Below are positions 7,899 through 16,349 of a stretch of 64,000 bases of DNA, one piece after another. The notes beneath the pieces were generated by a model that saw nothing but the letters and a program-made list of their open reading frames with translations, was not told the origin of the DNA and made no database searches. Location of the stretch: the NCBI GenBank assembly GCA_963702565.1, contig CAVPDE010000016.1, positions 310,001 through 374,000 of the forward strand, in the 5' to 3' direction. Made by a program: the position numbers and the translations under genes. Numbering within the stretch: the stretch's first letter is position 1; each line of letters opens with the position of its first letter. Origin of the DNA: CAVPDE01 sp963702565. GTDB lineage: Bacteria > Desulfobacterota > DSM-4660 > Desulfatiglandales > HGW-15.

Positions 7899-8783
7899 TC
7901 AAACTTTTTTCAGATCTTCGTTTTTCTCCATGACCAACGCGCTCCATCCGTCTCGCTCGAGGCGCTCTGTCGACCTCAGTCCGAAACGGGCAAAGAAATC
8001 CTCCATTTCTTGACACTGATTCCGGCCGAATCCTGAAGCCACGGCGCGACCCCTCTCGACCAGGTGCGCCGGTATTTCAGAGCCTGTTCTGAGCAGCACC
8101 GCAGGGACGAGGTTCGCCACAACGAGATCCACCTTCCCCTCCACCGCTTCCCACGACCCCTGGGAGATCACGATTCGTTCAGAAAGCCCGTTGAGGATCA
8201 CATTCTTTTTAGCCGTAGCTGCAGCCTCCGGATCGATCTCGACCCCCTGGCAGCGGTTTGCCCCCCATTTTATGGCGGCGATAGCCAGGAGCGCTGTGCC
8301 GCAACCGAAGTCGAGGACGCTTCTCCCACTCAATCCCCACGGACCACGGGACAAGTCGTGGATCGCCTTCAGGCAGAGTTCCGTTGTGGGATGCCTCCCG
8401 GTGCCGAAGGCGAGATTGGAGTCGAGAAGAATCGTGCGACGGTCATCTGCCGGCGACACGGATGGGCTCCACGGCTGAACGGTCAGGGAGGGGACGGGTT
8501 GGAAGGGTTCTCTGAGGGATTCGCACCAGGGGCTTGGTTCGGAATAGGCCAGGTTCCTCACGCGGAACTCCAGGGCCTCTGCATTGGGCAGTTCCCTCTC
8601 CGCGATCGCGGAAATGCGGATCAGCGCCTCGTTGACCCGGCCGTCTTCTTCGATGAGGATCAGCCTCGCCCGCTCCGGGTCATCCCTTACGCCCCGGTCC
8701 AGTTGTTCCGACCCTTTGGGGAGCCTCTGCTGCAGCGCAAGGACCGTTTCCCAAGGTCCCTCGATGGCAATTTCTATTTTCAT
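7899..8783 (-). CDS. prmA: Ribosomal protein L11 methyltransferase-like
   Basis: 294 residues, the usual PrmA length, with an N-terminal substrate-recognition domain and a C-terminal SAM domain. Motifs: LLDSNLAFGTGRHPTTELCL, VLDFGCGTALLAIAAIKWGA (SAM glycine loop, ~157-176), GVEIDPEAAATAKKN and VVANLVPAVLL. PrmA trimethylates ribosomal protein L11. The fit to the family is good although the catalytic-loop wording (NLVPAVLL) is not the common NILA. It is convergent with the 7340 gene and divergent from the CooC-like gene, and stands alone. Confidence 0.87.
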   Translation of the reverse strand: MKIEIAIEGPWETVLALQQRLPKGSEQLDRGVRDDPERARLILIEEDGRVNEALIRISAIAERELPNAEALEFRVRNLAYSEPSPWCESLREPFQPVPSLTVQPWSPSVSPADDRRTILLDSNLAFGTGRHPTTELCLKAIHDLSRGPWGLSGRSVLDFGCGTALLAIAAIKWGANRCQGVEIDPEAAATAKKNVILNGLSERIVISQGSWEAVEGKVDLVVANLVPAVLLRTGSEIPAHLVERGRAVASGFGRNQCQEMEDFFARFGLRSTERLERDGWSALVMEKNEDLKKV

Positions 8784-8880
8784 TTTTCTTCTTGAAGAAT
8801 CATGAAAAATCTGTTCTAAGAATCCAATTCAAAGTATAACGCCTTCGCATTCAATTTCCTAATGATAAAGGGTGACGCGG

Positions 8881-9648
8881 ATGAAGATCGCCATTAGCGG
8901 CAAAGGTGGGGTGGGAAAGACTACCTTTGCTTCTTTCTTGATACGGGCCTTTGCAGACCAGGGCAAGAAGGTTCTGGCCATTGACGCGGATCCCGATGCC
9001 AACCTGGCTCAGGCTCTGGGAGTGAAGCAGGACACGCCGATCGTTCCCATCTCCGACATGAAGGAGTTGATCGAGGAAAGAACCGAGACCAAGCTCGGAA
9101 CCATGGGCTCATTTTTCAAGCTCAATCCCAAGGTGGATGATCTGCCGGACAAGCTTTCCATCAAGGTGGACGGCATCAAGCTCATGGTGCTCGGCGGGGT
9201 GAAAAAAGGGGGTGCAGGGTGCATCTGCCCTGAAAGCACCCTCCTGAAGAACCTGGTGCGCTACATCGTCCTTGCACGAGACGAAGTGATCGTGCTCGAC
9301 ATGGAAGCCGGGCTCGAACACCTGGGACGGGGCACCGCCATGGCGGTGGACCGGCTGATCGTCGTGGTGGAACCCGGCCGCCGGAGCGTGGAGACCGCGT
9401 ATCACATCAAGCAACTGGCCAAAGACATCGGGGTCAAGACCCTGGCCCTGGTGGGCAACAAAGTGAGGTCGGACAAGGACCGCGAGTTTCTTCTGTCTCA
9501 AATGCCTGACTTTGAATTCCTGGGGTTCATCCCCTTTGACAGCGGCATCATTGAAGCGGACCTCGAAGGTCGAGCACCCTTCGAGAAAAACCCTGAAGGG
9601 CTCAAAGCGGTGAAAGAGATGATCAGACTCCTAGACAAAGACATCTAG
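8881..9648 (+). CDS. CooC-type MinD-family ATPase (metallocluster maturation)
   Basis: 255 residues from the ATG at 8881; a GTG three codons upstream is an alternative. The deviant Walker A GKGGVGKTT is at residues 7-15, IDADPDANLAQALG follows (MinD/CooC class), and a CxC motif (GAGCICPE) matches the metal-binding pair by which CooC dimers hold nickel. In the family this ATPase inserts nickel into carbon monoxide dehydrogenase. No CODH or acetyl-CoA synthase gene is in the window, so its client must lie elsewhere or be a different enzyme. An inverted-repeat element follows 20 bases after the stop. Confidence 0.85.
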   Translation: MKIAISGKGGVGKTTFASFLIRAFADQGKKVLAIDADPDANLAQALGVKQDTPIVPISDMKELIEERTETKLGTMGSFFKLNPKVDDLPDKLSIKVDGIKLMVLGGVKKGGAGCICPESTLLKNLVRYIVLARDEVIVLDMEAGLEHLGRGTAMAVDRLIVVVEPGRRSVETAYHIKQLAKDIGVKTLALVGNKVRSDKDREFLLSQMPDFEFLGFIPFDSGIIEADLEGRAPFEKNPEGLKAVKEMIRLLDKDI

Positions 9649-9667
9649 CAATCCGCGCATATTTTCA

Positions 9668-9859
9668 GCGGGCCATGGGTGTCTTTTCTGTAGTGACTGG
9701 CGGGAGGCCTTCCTCATTTCAATGGAGTTACGGAATGGGGGACCCGATGGCCCCGAGCGAACGCGAGGGGAACAGCGAGGGGGGAGGTATAGGAGCAGGC
9801 CGGGAGACTTGGCCGCCTCTGGCGGCCTTGGAACGAAAGAAAAGGCACCCATGGCCCGC
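9668..9859. repeat. Inverted-repeat element, copy A (192 bp)
   Basis: Bounded by 22-base inverted repeats (9668-9689 and 9838-9859) that begin GCGGGCCATGGGTG and match at 21 of 22 positions. The interior shares long identical stretches with 45982-46236, for example GTGACTGGCGGGAGGCCTTC and the run around GGAGTTACGGAATGGGGGAC. Relative to that copy about 60 internal bases (an inner hairpin) are missing. There is no credible frame inside. Element size, terminal repeats and copy number fit a MITE or a large structured repeat. Confidence 0.85.
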
Positions 9860-9867
9860 TGTGGAGT

Positions 9868-9893
9868 TTGGTTGCGACCAAAGGCCTGCATTA
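9868..9893. repeat. Short repeat TTGGTTGCGACCAAAGGC..., copy 1
   Basis: The motif GGTTGCGACCAAAGGCCTGC recurs at 24999-25024 as GGTTGCGGCCAAAGGCCCGC, each followed by ATTA. It can fold as a small hairpin (GGCC/GGCC). Only two copies are in this window and its role is unknown. Confidence 0.5.
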
Positions 9894-9943
9894 GATAAAG
9901 AGCATTCACCTTTAGAAACCGATTGGGGAAAGGAGCGGTATTC

Positions 9944-11026
9944 ATGGGAAAGAGAGTTCACAATTTTAATCCGGGTCCTGCTGCATTGCCGTTGTCCGTG
10001 CTTGAAGAGATCAAAGAGGAATTTCTGGATTTCAAAGGCACAGGGATGTCCGTCATCGAGGTCAGCCACCGGTCCAAACAGTTCGAGGCTGTGCTGAACG
10101 AGGCCATTGAACGGACCAAGAGGCTGCTCAAGCTGGGCGATGATTTTCACGTTCTCTTCATCCAGGGAGGGGCGAGCCTTCAGTTCACGATGGTTCCCAT
10201 GAATCTCGCGGTGGACGGAAAGCCCGTGGATTACATTCATTCCGGAAACTGGGCCAACAACGCCATCAAGGAGGCCAAGCTCATCGGAAAGGACGTTCGC
10301 GTCATCGCGACTTCTCAGGACAAGAATTTCTCCTACATGCCCAAAGACTTCCAGGTGGACAAGGACGCCTCCTACCTCCACATCACCTCCAACGAAACGA
10401 TCCGGGGCACCCAGTGGGCGCAGTTCCCGAAGGTCGGCGTTCCGCTCGTGAGCGACATGTCTTCGGATTTCATGAGTCGTCCCTTTGACGCCCGGCCGTT
10501 TGGGCTGATTTACGCAGGCGCACAGAAGAATGTGGGGCCTTCCGGGTCTGCCGTGGTCATTGTCCGGAAAGACATGATCGAGAGAATCCCGGCCAATCTC
10601 CCCACCATGTTCAAATACACGACCTTTGTGGAAAACAACTCCCTGCACAACACGCCGGCCTGCTTCGTGATTTACGTGATTAATCTGGTGCTGAAGTGGC
10701 TGGAGGAAAAAATCGGCGGCTTGGAAGCCATCGAGAAGATCAACCGCGAAAAGGCAAAACTTCTCTATGACTTCATGGATCGATCCGGCTTCTACCGAGG
10801 AACTGCGGAAAAGGAGAGCCGGTCCTTCATGAACATTCCCTTCCGCCTTCCCACGGAAGATCTCGAAGCCAAGTTCGTGGCAGAGGCGACGAAAGCCGGG
10901 TTTGCCGGGCTCAAGGGCCACCGCTCCGTGGGCGGCTGCCGGGCTTCCATTTACAACGCCACGGGCATCGATGCCGTGAAAGATCTCGTCTCCTTCATGG
11001 CTGACTTTCAGAAGAAAGCGGGCTGA
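9944..11026 (+). CDS. serC: Phosphoserine aminotransferase
   Basis: 360 residues, standard SerC length, a PLP enzyme that makes 3-phosphoserine in serine synthesis and also acts in pyridoxal phosphate synthesis in some bacteria. Signatures: HNFNPGPAALP, VIEVSHRSKQF, LFIQGGASLQFTMVPMNL, SDMSSDF, the Schiff-base lysine in YAGAQKNVGPSG, and GHRSVGGCRASIYNA near the end. AAGGAG nine bases before the ATG at 9944 fixes the start against an in-frame ATG 21 bases upstream. It is followed after one base by asnS, so the two are likely co-transcribed. The serA and serB genes are not here. Confidence 0.96.
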   Translation: MGKRVHNFNPGPAALPLSVLEEIKEEFLDFKGTGMSVIEVSHRSKQFEAVLNEAIERTKRLLKLGDDFHVLFIQGGASLQFTMVPMNLAVDGKPVDYIHSGNWANNAIKEAKLIGKDVRVIATSQDKNFSYMPKDFQVDKDASYLHITSNETIRGTQWAQFPKVGVPLVSDMSSDFMSRPFDARPFGLIYAGAQKNVGPSGSAVVIVRKDMIERIPANLPTMFKYTTFVENNSLHNTPACFVIYVINLVLKWLEEKIGGLEAIEKINREKAKLLYDFMDRSGFYRGTAEKESRSFMNIPFRLPTEDLEAKFVAEATKAGFAGLKGHRSVGGCRASIYNATGIDAVKDLVSFMADFQKKAG

Positions 11027-11027
11027 G

Positions 11028-12419
11028 TTGAAAAGAACACGCGTCGCCAAGGTCCTCGTTTCTGAGGAGATCGGCTCGACCTTCATGGTCATGGGCTGGG
11101 TCCGCACCAAGCGGGAATCCAAAGGGGGATTTTCTTTCATCGAACTGAACGACGGCTCCTGCATGAGCAGCCTTCAGGTGATTGCCGGTGAGAATCTGCC
11201 CAACTACAGGGACGACGTGGCAAAACTGCAGACCGGATGCTCCGTGCGGGTGAAGGGCACTCTCGTGTCCTCGCCCGCCAAAGGGCAGAGGGTGGAGCTC
11301 AGGGCCGAGGAGATCGAAGTGCTGGGATGGGCGGATCCGGAACAGTACCCTCTGCAGAAAAAGCGCCACTCCTTCGAATTCCTGAGGACCATTGCGCATC
11401 TCAGGCCGAGAACCAACACGTTCGGTGCGGTGGCGAGGGTCAGGAATGCCCTGAGCTTCGCCATCCACAGTTTTTTCCAGGAAAGAGGCTTTGTCTATGT
11501 GCACACGCCCATCATCACCGGCAGCGACTGTGAAGGCGCCGGTGAGATGTTCAGGGTGACAAGCTTCAACCTCGATCAGATTCCCCAGAAGGAGGGTCGC
11601 ACGGATTTTGCGCAGGATTTCTTCGGCGCCCCTGCAAACCTCACCGTGAGCGGCCAGCTGGAAGCCGAAGTCTATGCGCTGGCTTTGGGCGACGTGTACA
11701 CGTTCGGTCCCACCTTCAGGGCCGAGAACTCGAACACCACCCGGCACCTGGCCGAGTTCTGGATGGTGGAACCGGAGATGGCTTTCTGCGACCTCGACGG
11801 AAACGTGGAACTGGCCACCGATTTTCTCAAGTATCTCTTTGCCTATGTTCTGAACCATTGCCAGGAGGATATGGAATTCTTCAGGCGATTCATCGATCCA
11901 ACGGTCCTTTCGACTCTGGAGAAACTGGTCTCCCAGGACTTCAAGCGGATGAGCTACACCGAGGCTGTGGACCTTCTCACAAAGGCCAAGGAGCCCTTTG
12001 AGTTCCCTGTAGGCTGGGGGACCGACATCCAGGCCGAGCATGAACGTTATCTCTGCGAGAAAGTCATCGGGGGCCCCATTGTTCTCACAGACTACCCTAG
12101 AGCGATCAAACCCTTTTACATGAAGGTGAACAAGGACGGAAAAACCGTGGGGGCCATGGATGTTCTTGTTCCGAAGATTGGAGAGATTATTGGCGGAAGC
12201 CAGCGGGAAGACGATGATCAGATGCTTTCGGAGAGGATGAAAGAGACAGCCATTGACCCTTCCGGCTACTGGTGGTATCTCGAACTCAGAAGGTTCGGAT
12301 CAGCGCCTCATTCCGGGTTCGGACTCGGCTTCGAGCGGCTCGTCCAGTTCGTGACGGGCATGGCCAATATTCGCGATGTGATCCCCTTCCCTCGGACGCC
12401 CGGAAACGTCGCCTTTTGA
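11028..12419 (+). CDS. asnS: Asparaginyl-tRNA synthetase
   Basis: 463 residues, usual AsnRS length. It has an N-terminal OB-fold anticodon-binding domain (VLVMGWVRTKRESKGGFSFIELNDGSC-like) and a class II catalytic core with motif 2 (FGPTFRAENSNTTRHLAEFWMVEPE) and motif 3 (GFGLGFERLVQFVTGMANIRDVIPFPR). The end PRTPGNVAF is characteristic of AsnRS rather than AspRS. The start is a TTG one base after the serC stop, suggesting coupled translation. It charges tRNA-Asn directly with asparagine. Confidence 0.97.
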   Translation: MKRTRVAKVLVSEEIGSTFMVMGWVRTKRESKGGFSFIELNDGSCMSSLQVIAGENLPNYRDDVAKLQTGCSVRVKGTLVSSPAKGQRVELRAEEIEVLGWADPEQYPLQKKRHSFEFLRTIAHLRPRTNTFGAVARVRNALSFAIHSFFQERGFVYVHTPIITGSDCEGAGEMFRVTSFNLDQIPQKEGRTDFAQDFFGAPANLTVSGQLEAEVYALALGDVYTFGPTFRAENSNTTRHLAEFWMVEPEMAFCDLDGNVELATDFLKYLFAYVLNHCQEDMEFFRRFIDPTVLSTLEKLVSQDFKRMSYTEAVDLLTKAKEPFEFPVGWGTDIQAEHERYLCEKVIGGPIVLTDYPRAIKPFYMKVNKDGKTVGAMDVLVPKIGEIIGGSQREDDDQMLSERMKETAIDPSGYWWYLELRRFGSAPHSGFGLGFERLVQFVTGMANIRDVIPFPRTPGNVAF

Positions 12420-12435
12420 AACCTGCCTGCTTTGT

Positions 12436-12777
12436 CTAGGCTGCTTTTGCAGATTCGGCCAAAGCCAACCCCACCACGTAGTGACCTCTGAATCGCCCCT
12501 GCTCTTCCTTGATGATCTGCTGGATTTTCGTGTCCATCAACTTGGTGCGGCACCCGGAGTCATTAGTGTAGTACTTCATTTTCAGGACTTCGCCGACTTT
12601 GAAGCGATCCATGATCTCCGAAGAATGTTTCACCAATACGAACATGGGGCAGGGCTCGCCGTTCCAGATGCGGAATTGGTGAGAGCATTCAATCCCGTCA
12701 AAGGAGACTTCCACACTCTCGAATTCCCTGTTTTCGGCTGGGCTTGGAATTTTGTCTTGGCTCTTTCTGGTGAACAT
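12436..12777 (-). CDS. Conserved hypothetical protein, possibly PilZ-like
   Basis: 113 residues from the ATG at 12777, which has GAGGG six bases upstream; a longer frame upstream lacks such a site. The segment MKYYTNDSGCRTKLMDTKIQQIIKEEQGRFRGHYVVGLALAE has the spacing of a small beta-barrel ending (…GHYVVGLAL) as in PilZ domains, but the RxxxR and D/NxSxxG c-di-GMP motifs are not clear. It is convergent with asnS, 16 bases away. Function unknown. Confidence 0.6.
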   Translation of the reverse strand: MFTRKSQDKIPSPAENREFESVEVSFDGIECSHQFRIWNGEPCPMFVLVKHSSEIMDRFKVGEVLKMKYYTNDSGCRTKLMDTKIQQIIKEEQGRFRGHYVVGLALAESAKAA

Positions 12778-13148
12778 AGGTTCCCTCTGTATCCTCCCTT
12801 CGACTAAGGTCCCTAATGCACACGCTACAATCCTTAATCTCCCTAACAGCAACATTTGTGCCAGTTTCCGAGAGGTTACGCCCAACCACTACATCTGGGA
12901 CTTCTTCCCCACTGGATATCGAGGTGTTGTGGAGAGCGCTTTAACCTGTTGTCTAGAAATTTAAAATTAGGCAGTCAAGATGCCAATTTTTGTATGCACC
13001 GGTGCCCATTTACGTCCATATTTTCATACAGGAGTGCACAAGGATTACGGCACTAAATTAGAACGCTCTGACTGGGTGTGAACCGAAGATGGAGAAGATC
13101 TGAGCTGAAAAGAGGATGGGCTATGCAAGGGACATAAGAGCTTTCATC
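12778..13148. other. Intergenic stretch without recognised gene
   Basis: About 370 bases between two minus-strand genes, more A/T-rich than its surroundings. I find no tRNA, no strong promoter and no convincing frame; short frames on both strands lack ribosome sites and protein character. Confidence 0.5.
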
Positions 13149-13607
13149 TCATTGGACTTTGAACATAGAAGGCTTCAAATACCATTCCATGTGGTAACCC
13201 GAGCTGTCTTTCTCGACACAGACAACGCCGCCATTCACGAATTTGACCGCACCGGCCTGATCATCGCCTGCCACCAAATAGGAAACGAGCTTTCCAAGGT
13301 GAGGCAAATGCCCCACGTACATCGTGTTGTCTCCCTTCAGGCCCGCTGCAAATTCGATCACGTTGTCATTGGGGTTCATCCCCGGCACTTCATCGATGTT
13401 CCCGTCCCCAAGGTGCTCCGCAAGGATTTGAGCCGTTTCCTTAGCTCTTGTCTTGCCGCTGTGGCAGACTCTCTTGACTGTGACTCCCGCCTTTCGCAGA
13501 TGAGCCGCGATGCGCTCCACTTCCTCCCGTCCATCTGCGGACAATGGGCAGTTGGGGTCGACATGCTCGGGCACGGCCAAACCGTGTCGAACAAAATAAA
13601 GGGGCAT
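13149..13607 (-). CDS. sixA: SixA-like phosphohistidine phosphatase
   Basis: 152 residues of the histidine phosphatase superfamily. The catalytic RHG is at residues 7-9 (MPLYFVRHGLA), the supporting Arg and His in HSGKTRAKETA, and the second His in YVGHLPHLGKL. Length and lack of extra domains fit SixA, which removes phosphate from histidine phosphotransfer proteins. GGGAGG ten bases before the ATG supports the start. It reads away from the EamA transporter region with a gap of 68 bases upstream. Confidence 0.88.
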   Translation of the reverse strand: MPLYFVRHGLAVPEHVDPNCPLSADGREEVERIAAHLRKAGVTVKRVCHSGKTRAKETAQILAEHLGDGNIDEVPGMNPNDNVIEFAAGLKGDNTMYVGHLPHLGKLVSYLVAGDDQAGAVKFVNGGVVCVEKDSSGYHMEWYLKPSMFKVQ

Positions 13608-13675
13608 TGTTGAAAAGCCTCCCGTTCTAACTCTTGATTAACCTGTGCGGCGGCACCCTGCACCTGCGGAAAGAT

Positions 13676-14578
13676 TTACTGACGTCCAATGGCTACGTGC
13701 GTGTTCCCCTGGGACAAGCGAGCCGCTGGGACTTCCTCACTCCGTCGCGCGCTGATAATGGAAACCACTGTCACTATAAGAATGATGATGCCGCCGCCTA
13801 TAAGCGCATTAATGCCCGGGGTTTCTCCTATCGCGAAGAACACCCATACGGGATTAAACACAGGCTCGATGACTGCGATCAGGTTCGCTTGAACCGCGGA
13901 AACGCGTTTAATCGCGATGGAAAATAAAATCGCCGACAGGCCGATTTGAACAACGCCCAACACCGCGATTGCGGCGAGCGATTTCGCTGTCACCTGCGGC
14001 AATGGAAGAAAAAACGATAAGGCGATACAGATCCCGGCTGTGAGCCAATGGGACAGAAGAATCGATTCGAGCGGAGAACCGTCTTTTTGCATGCGCATAA
14101 ACACGAAATAAAAGCTAAACGTTATAGCCGACATGAACGCAAGGACATTGCCAAGCAACTTCCCGCCCCCGAGTTCATCAAAAAACATAAAAATCATACC
14201 TGCAGCGACGAGAGGCAATGCCATGACATGTTCCACACGAGCGCGCTCCTTAAGCAAAATAGCGCCGATAAAGACGGTCGACACCGGTGCGAAATATTGC
14301 AGGATAATGGCGTTAGCCGCAGTCGTGGTTTTATTGGCCGAGACAAACAAAAGCATGGTGGCAGCATTGGCTATGGCCGCGGCAATCTGCGGCAATGAAA
14401 GATGAATCTTGGGATGCTTCAAATAAATGAAAATAAGTATGGATGCGATGAGACTGCGACTACCAGCTATCGCTATGGGATTCCAATCGATTACTTTTAT
14501 GAACAATCCTGCGATGCTCCAGAGGAACGCCGTGGCTGCCATTGCAAGAATGCCCATGCTTTTGCTAACATTTTCCAT
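13676..14578 (-). CDS. EamA/DMT-family transporter
   Basis: 300 residues with about ten hydrophobic helices in two EamA halves (roughly 10-140 and 150-285). Family wording is clear: AATAFLWSIAGLFIKVIDWNPIAIAGSRS at the start, NAIILQYFAPVSTVFIGAILLKER in the first repeat, and NLIAVIEPVFNPVWVFFAIGETPGINALIGGGIIILIV in the second. These export or exchange metabolites such as amino acids across the inner membrane; the substrate cannot be read. The nucleotide text looks more A/T-rich than flanking genes, which could reflect transfer, but I have not measured it. Confidence 0.9.
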   Translation of the reverse strand: MENVSKSMGILAMAATAFLWSIAGLFIKVIDWNPIAIAGSRSLIASILIFIYLKHPKIHLSLPQIAAAIANAATMLLFVSANKTTTAANAIILQYFAPVSTVFIGAILLKERARVEHVMALPLVAAGMIFMFFDELGGGKLLGNVLAFMSAITFSFYFVFMRMQKDGSPLESILLSHWLTAGICIALSFFLPLPQVTAKSLAAIAVLGVVQIGLSAILFSIAIKRVSAVQANLIAVIEPVFNPVWVFFAIGETPGINALIGGGIIILIVTVVSIISARRSEEVPAARLSQGNTHVAIGRQ

Positions 14579-14637
14579 TTAGTGTCCCAAACCTATTCTC
14601 CGGTCCTCCTTCTCCCCGGTCCCCTATTTGACCGACG

Positions 14638-15162
14638 TCACTCAAAATGGAATTGCACGGTGATTCTGCATTCTTCACCCTTGAACTTGAGACAGCGCCT
14701 GAGATCCGGAGTTCGAGTATATCGGAGCCCCATCGCATCGAACCATCCCTCGATCCTCTCGAAGATCCCGCACTCATACTCGGAAAGGAGTCCAAGCTTC
14801 TTCATCCCGTTATAAGCGAAGCACTCTGAGATCCTAAAAACCTGCACGCTGTTACCCGGGTAATCGATTTGAATGGCGATGAACTCCGGCACGAAAACCC
14901 CTTTCCCAAGTTCAAACAATTCGCGGTATGCTGTAAAGTTCTTCGGGGGCAGGGCGTCGGCTGCGTTCATCAACCGCTTGAATTCAATCCGGCCCAGCTT
15001 TCTGCACACCCGGAGATTCATGGGGCTTGCCTCGGCCATGCCGAGCTTTGCCGCCACTTCGGCGTACCAAAGGGCGTCGTGGGTTAGCCAGTTTCTCAGC
15101 AGCATGTCTTTCAGCTGATTTTGATTTATTGCGAGTGCTGCCACCGTTTGTCCTATGTACAT
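14638..15162 (-). CDS. DUF6125-like protein (L-2-amino-thiazoline-4-carboxylate hydrolase-like)
   Basis: 174 residues. The N-terminal helix pair LKDMLLRNWLTHDALWYAEVAAKLGMAEASPMNLRV followed by GRIEFKRLM is typical of the DUF6125 proteins common in anaerobic clostridia and deltaproteobacteria. The C-terminal half has CEFAYNGMKKLGL-like and CRITVQFHF segments with conserved cysteines, and resembles L-2-amino-thiazoline-4-carboxylic acid hydrolase folds. The ribosome site is weak, so the start is uncertain by a few codons. Function in these organisms is unknown. It precedes the EamA gene on the same strand by 59 bases. Confidence 0.6.
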   Translation of the reverse strand: MYIGQTVAALAINQNQLKDMLLRNWLTHDALWYAEVAAKLGMAEASPMNLRVCRKLGRIEFKRLMNAADALPPKNFTAYRELFELGKGVFVPEFIAIQIDYPGNSVQVFRISECFAYNGMKKLGLLSEYECGIFERIEGWFDAMGLRYTRTPDLRRCLKFKGEECRITVQFHFE

Positions 15163-15194
15163 ATAAAGATGATGCCGAACATCGGCGCGTTTGG

Positions 15195-16028
15195 TTAGAC
15201 GTGCGCAGCGAGCCAGGTTTCCACATCTTTGAGCACACGGCCGCGTTCCGGCTCGTTGAACACTTCGTGATAGAGCCCTTCGTAGATTCTTATGGTCTTA
15301 TCTTTGGAATTGGCCTTGTCGTAGAGGGTTTGTGCCCCGCGAGGGTCGACGAGTTTATCTTCACTGCCCTGCAGGACAGTAAACGGCAGAGTGATCTTGC
15401 CCGCCTCCTCCGTGACGCGCAGCATAGCCTTCAGCAACTCCGCTGCCAACCGTGCGGGCGTCTTGCCGTGGAAGACCAGCGGATCATTGATGTAGGCCTT
15501 TACCACTTCCGGATCACGCGAGATGCTATGGGCATCCACCGGAAGCAACCCCATCTTGGGCGCCAGTGCCGAGAGGATCTTGCCCATGAAAATGGTCGCC
15601 TGCGAAATGTTACCGCTGGCTTTGATAGCCGGTGCGGAGAGGACGGCACCCCTGAAATCGGCTTGATGGTCGAGCAGGTAACAGGAGGTGATCAGCCCGC
15701 CCATGCTGTGGCCGAGCAGAAACAGGGGATTTCCTGTCTGCCGGCCTTTGACCATTTCATAAAAGACCGTCAGCGTGTCGGTGTAATCCGCGAAGCGCTC
15801 GACGATTTCACGCATCCCCTCTGACTGGCCATGGCCGATATGGTCGAACCCGTAGACGGCGTAGCCGAGCGGGACGAAGTGGTTGACCACGTTCATGTAG
15901 CGCCCGCAGTGTTCGCCAAGCCCGTGGACGACAAGCAGTGCGGCTTTGACGTTCCCTTCAGGAAGCCAGGCTTGGTAATAAATCCTGGCGTTCCGCACGG
16001 CCTTGAGATTGCCTTCTATATGCTCCAT
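15195..16028 (-). CDS. Alpha/beta hydrolase, monoacylglycerol lipase/lysophospholipase type
   Basis: 277 residues of the Hydrolase_4 family. The oxyanion segment is VVHGLGEHCGRY, the nucleophile elbow GHSMGG (Ser108), the acid in LQGSEDKLVDP and the catalytic His in YEGLYHEVFNE. The motif FDHIGHGQSEG before the elbow is typical of monoacylglycerol lipases. It probably hydrolyses monoglycerides or lysophospholipids. It lacks a signal peptide, so a cytoplasmic location is likely. It reads divergently from the first AOR locus and is 33 bases before the DUF6125-like gene on the same strand. Confidence 0.9.
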   Translation of the reverse strand: MEHIEGNLKAVRNARIYYQAWLPEGNVKAALLVVHGLGEHCGRYMNVVNHFVPLGYAVYGFDHIGHGQSEGMREIVERFADYTDTLTVFYEMVKGRQTGNPLFLLGHSMGGLITSCYLLDHQADFRGAVLSAPAIKASGNISQATIFMGKILSALAPKMGLLPVDAHSISRDPEVVKAYINDPLVFHGKTPARLAAELLKAMLRVTEEAGKITLPFTVLQGSEDKLVDPRGAQTLYDKANSKDKTIRIYEGLYHEVFNEPERGRVLKDVETWLAAHV

Positions 16029-16349
16029 GGTGCCTCCTACTAACTCAGCCGACTCCCTGAGCGACAGGTTGGGAATGGATAAAGCGTATTATGCGCCTAC
16101 TTGAGATATGCTTAACGCATCATAGGCGATGAACGGGGGAAACACAAGCTGAGGGAGGGAGGTCACCCCTTGAACCTGCCTTTATGTCGAAAATGATATA
16201 ACCATTTAATATTATTAATCTTTATTGACATTCCTGCCCGTGCGATATATCAGTAGGTCGACAAGCCGAAAAGATCGACTCAACAAGAGGGAAGAATCTG
16301 TTTCCATCAACAACGCAGTAGGCTTAACCACCTTAAAAGGAGGGTATTC
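16029..16349. other. Divergent intergenic region upstream of AOR-1
   Basis: About 320 bases between the lipase-like gene (minus) and AOR-1 (plus). It holds an imperfect hairpin near 16090-16127 (CGCCTA...TAGGCG), an A/T-rich tract at 16190-16225 and the promoter described separately. AAAAGGAGGG directly before the AOR-1 ATG is a very strong ribosome site. No gene was seen. Confidence 0.55.
16225..16253 (+). promoter_or_regulatory. Putative sigma-70 promoter of AOR-1
   Basis: Perfect TTGACA at 16225-16230, preceded by an A/T-rich stretch, and TATCAG at 16248-16253 after 17 bases. The leader to the ATG would be about 90 bases. Read by eye. Confidence 0.45.

Noticed and set aside
9728..11164. 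Minus-strand 478-residue reading frame
   Set aside because: Antisense to serC, with no motif and no ribosome site.
13676..14578. EamA gene as recently transferred
   Set aside because: It looks more A/T-rich by eye, but I could not measure it and there is no mobility gene or boundary repeat.
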